Assembly (NCBI GenBank): GCA_030271555.1
Contig: JARXKQ010000084.1
Coordinates: 1 to 5,863, forward strand
Direction of reading: 5' to 3'
Source: Chloroflexota bacterium
Lineage (GTDB): Bacteria > Chloroflexota > Limnocylindria > Limnocylindrales > CSP1-4
Length of the DNA stretch: 5,863 bases
Made by a program: the position numbers and the translations under genes. Shown here in pieces: positions 5,302-5,863 of this stretch. Within the stretch, counting starts at the first letter, position 1, and each line of letters starts with the position of its first letter. A model generated the notes under the pieces. It had not been told where the DNA came from. It worked only from the letters and a program-made list of their open reading frames with translations, and searched no databases.

Positions 5302-5863
5302 ATGAGCGACGAGAACACCGGGCGCGACCTGGTGCCGCGGCCGGAAGAGCCGTCGAGCGCCGTTGCGCCGCGCGAGCCGCAGGTTCCCACCACCGCCGCG
5401 TCCGCCGAGGTTCGTTTCTCGGCCGGCGAGCAGGCCCACACCGTTGGCCTGACTGAGCAACGCGCCACCCAGATCGTCAAGCAGAGCGGCAACGCGCGGA
5501 TGATCGCCTTCCTCGCGGCGCTGCTCATCGTCCTGTTCATCCCGCTCTACTGGCTGTACGACATCGGCCTGCCGGTGGTCGGCTTTGGCGGCCGACTCCA
5601 GGCAGAGACGCAGGACCAGTACGTCACCGATGTGTCGCGCGGCTACGCCCTGTTCCTCGCCAACTGCGCGCGCTGCCACGGCCCTGAGGGCAAGGGCGGC
5701 GTGGGCCCGCCACTGAACGACCAGGCCAAGCTGTACAACGTTCTCACTACGACGGGCGCGTCGGGCAACGGTCACCTGAACCCCGACTACATCCGCTCGG
5801 TCCTGACCGAGGGCGGTCGCATCGTGTGCGGCGATCCCAACAGCGTCATGCCCGCCTGGCTGC
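5302..5863 (+). CDS. Membrane-anchored c-type cytochrome of the bc complex (3' end beyond window)
   Basis: ATG 5302 stands 3 bases after the Rieske stop; the frame is open to the right edge (187 codons seen). Residues 1-66 are hydrophilic and low in complexity (Pro, Ala, Glu, Gln), probably a cytoplasmic tail. Residues about 67-86 are one membrane helix acting as an uncleaved anchor. The outside part has a haem c site CARCH (122-126) and NSVMPAW, whose Met183 is the likely sixth ligand, as in small class I cytochromes c. GVGPPLND (133-140) is the usual loop between them. The place in the operon fits the role of cytochrome f or c1: accepting electrons from the Rieske centre. The fold is a cytochrome c, not f or c1. 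A second haem domain could follow beyond the window. There is no strong binding site, so translation probably couples to the Rieske gene. Confidence 0.9.
   Translation, partial: MSDENTGRDLVPRPEEPSSAVAPREPQVPTTAASAEVRFSAGEQAHTVGLTEQRATQIVKQSGNARMIAFLAALLIVLFIPLYWLYDIGLPVVGFGGRLQAETQDQYVTDVSRGYALFLANCARCHGPEGKGGVGPPLNDQAKLYNVLTTTGASGNGHLNPDYIRSVLTEGGRIVCGDPNSVMPAWL

Noticed and set aside
4747..5775. Minus-strand ORF of 342 codons
   Set aside because: It is antisense to the Rieske and cytochrome c genes, both of which have clear cofactor motifs. Its Arg/Ala/Val/Asp-rich product is typical of a shadow frame.

Overview
This is a high-GC bacterial window (roughly two-thirds G+C by eye). It carries the 5' part of a respiratory operon for a cytochrome b6f/bc-type (Rieske/cytochrome b) complex, with a divergently transcribed gene of unknown function to its left. 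The proteins look most like those of Chloroflexota. The basis is a b6-like split cytochrome b, a Rieske protein with a CPHLGC box, a membrane-anchored cytochrome c in place of cytochrome f, and frequent TTG/GTG starts. Related layouts occur elsewhere, so I hold this taxonomic placement only moderately.

Layout. Positions 1-1124 (minus strand) form one open reading frame with no stop that runs off the left edge: a coiled-coil protein with a Pro/Ala linker and a C-terminal globular domain, function unknown. Positions 1125-1290 are a divergent intergenic region with a plausible promoter in each direction and a 7-bp direct repeat two helical turns apart. From 1291 five plus-strand genes follow: a GltD/DsrL-like FAD and Fe-S oxidoreductase (TTG start); cytochrome b N-terminal half, b6-like, overlapping the first gene by TTGA; subunit IV-like C-terminal half of cytochrome b; a Tat-targeted Rieske protein; and a membrane-anchored c-type cytochrome cut by the right edge. 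No RNA genes, mobile elements, CRISPR arrays or convincing terminators were seen.

How the genes work together. Cytochrome b6-like, subunit IV-like, Rieske and cytochrome c are the parts of a quinol:cytochrome c (or other high-potential acceptor) oxidoreductase. The leading gene encodes a soluble NAD(P)H-type flavoprotein with ferredoxin-like domains. Its translational coupling to cytochrome b suggests that it exchanges electrons with the complex from the cytoplasmic side. The cytochrome b half keeps the Cys that in b6f carries the extra haem c_n on that same side, a possible entry point. The quinol-oxidation motif is APWY instead of PEWY, so the usual Glu is absent. Together these make a non-canonical bc complex that may link the quinone pool to NAD(P)H or ferredoxin. 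That functional link is inference.
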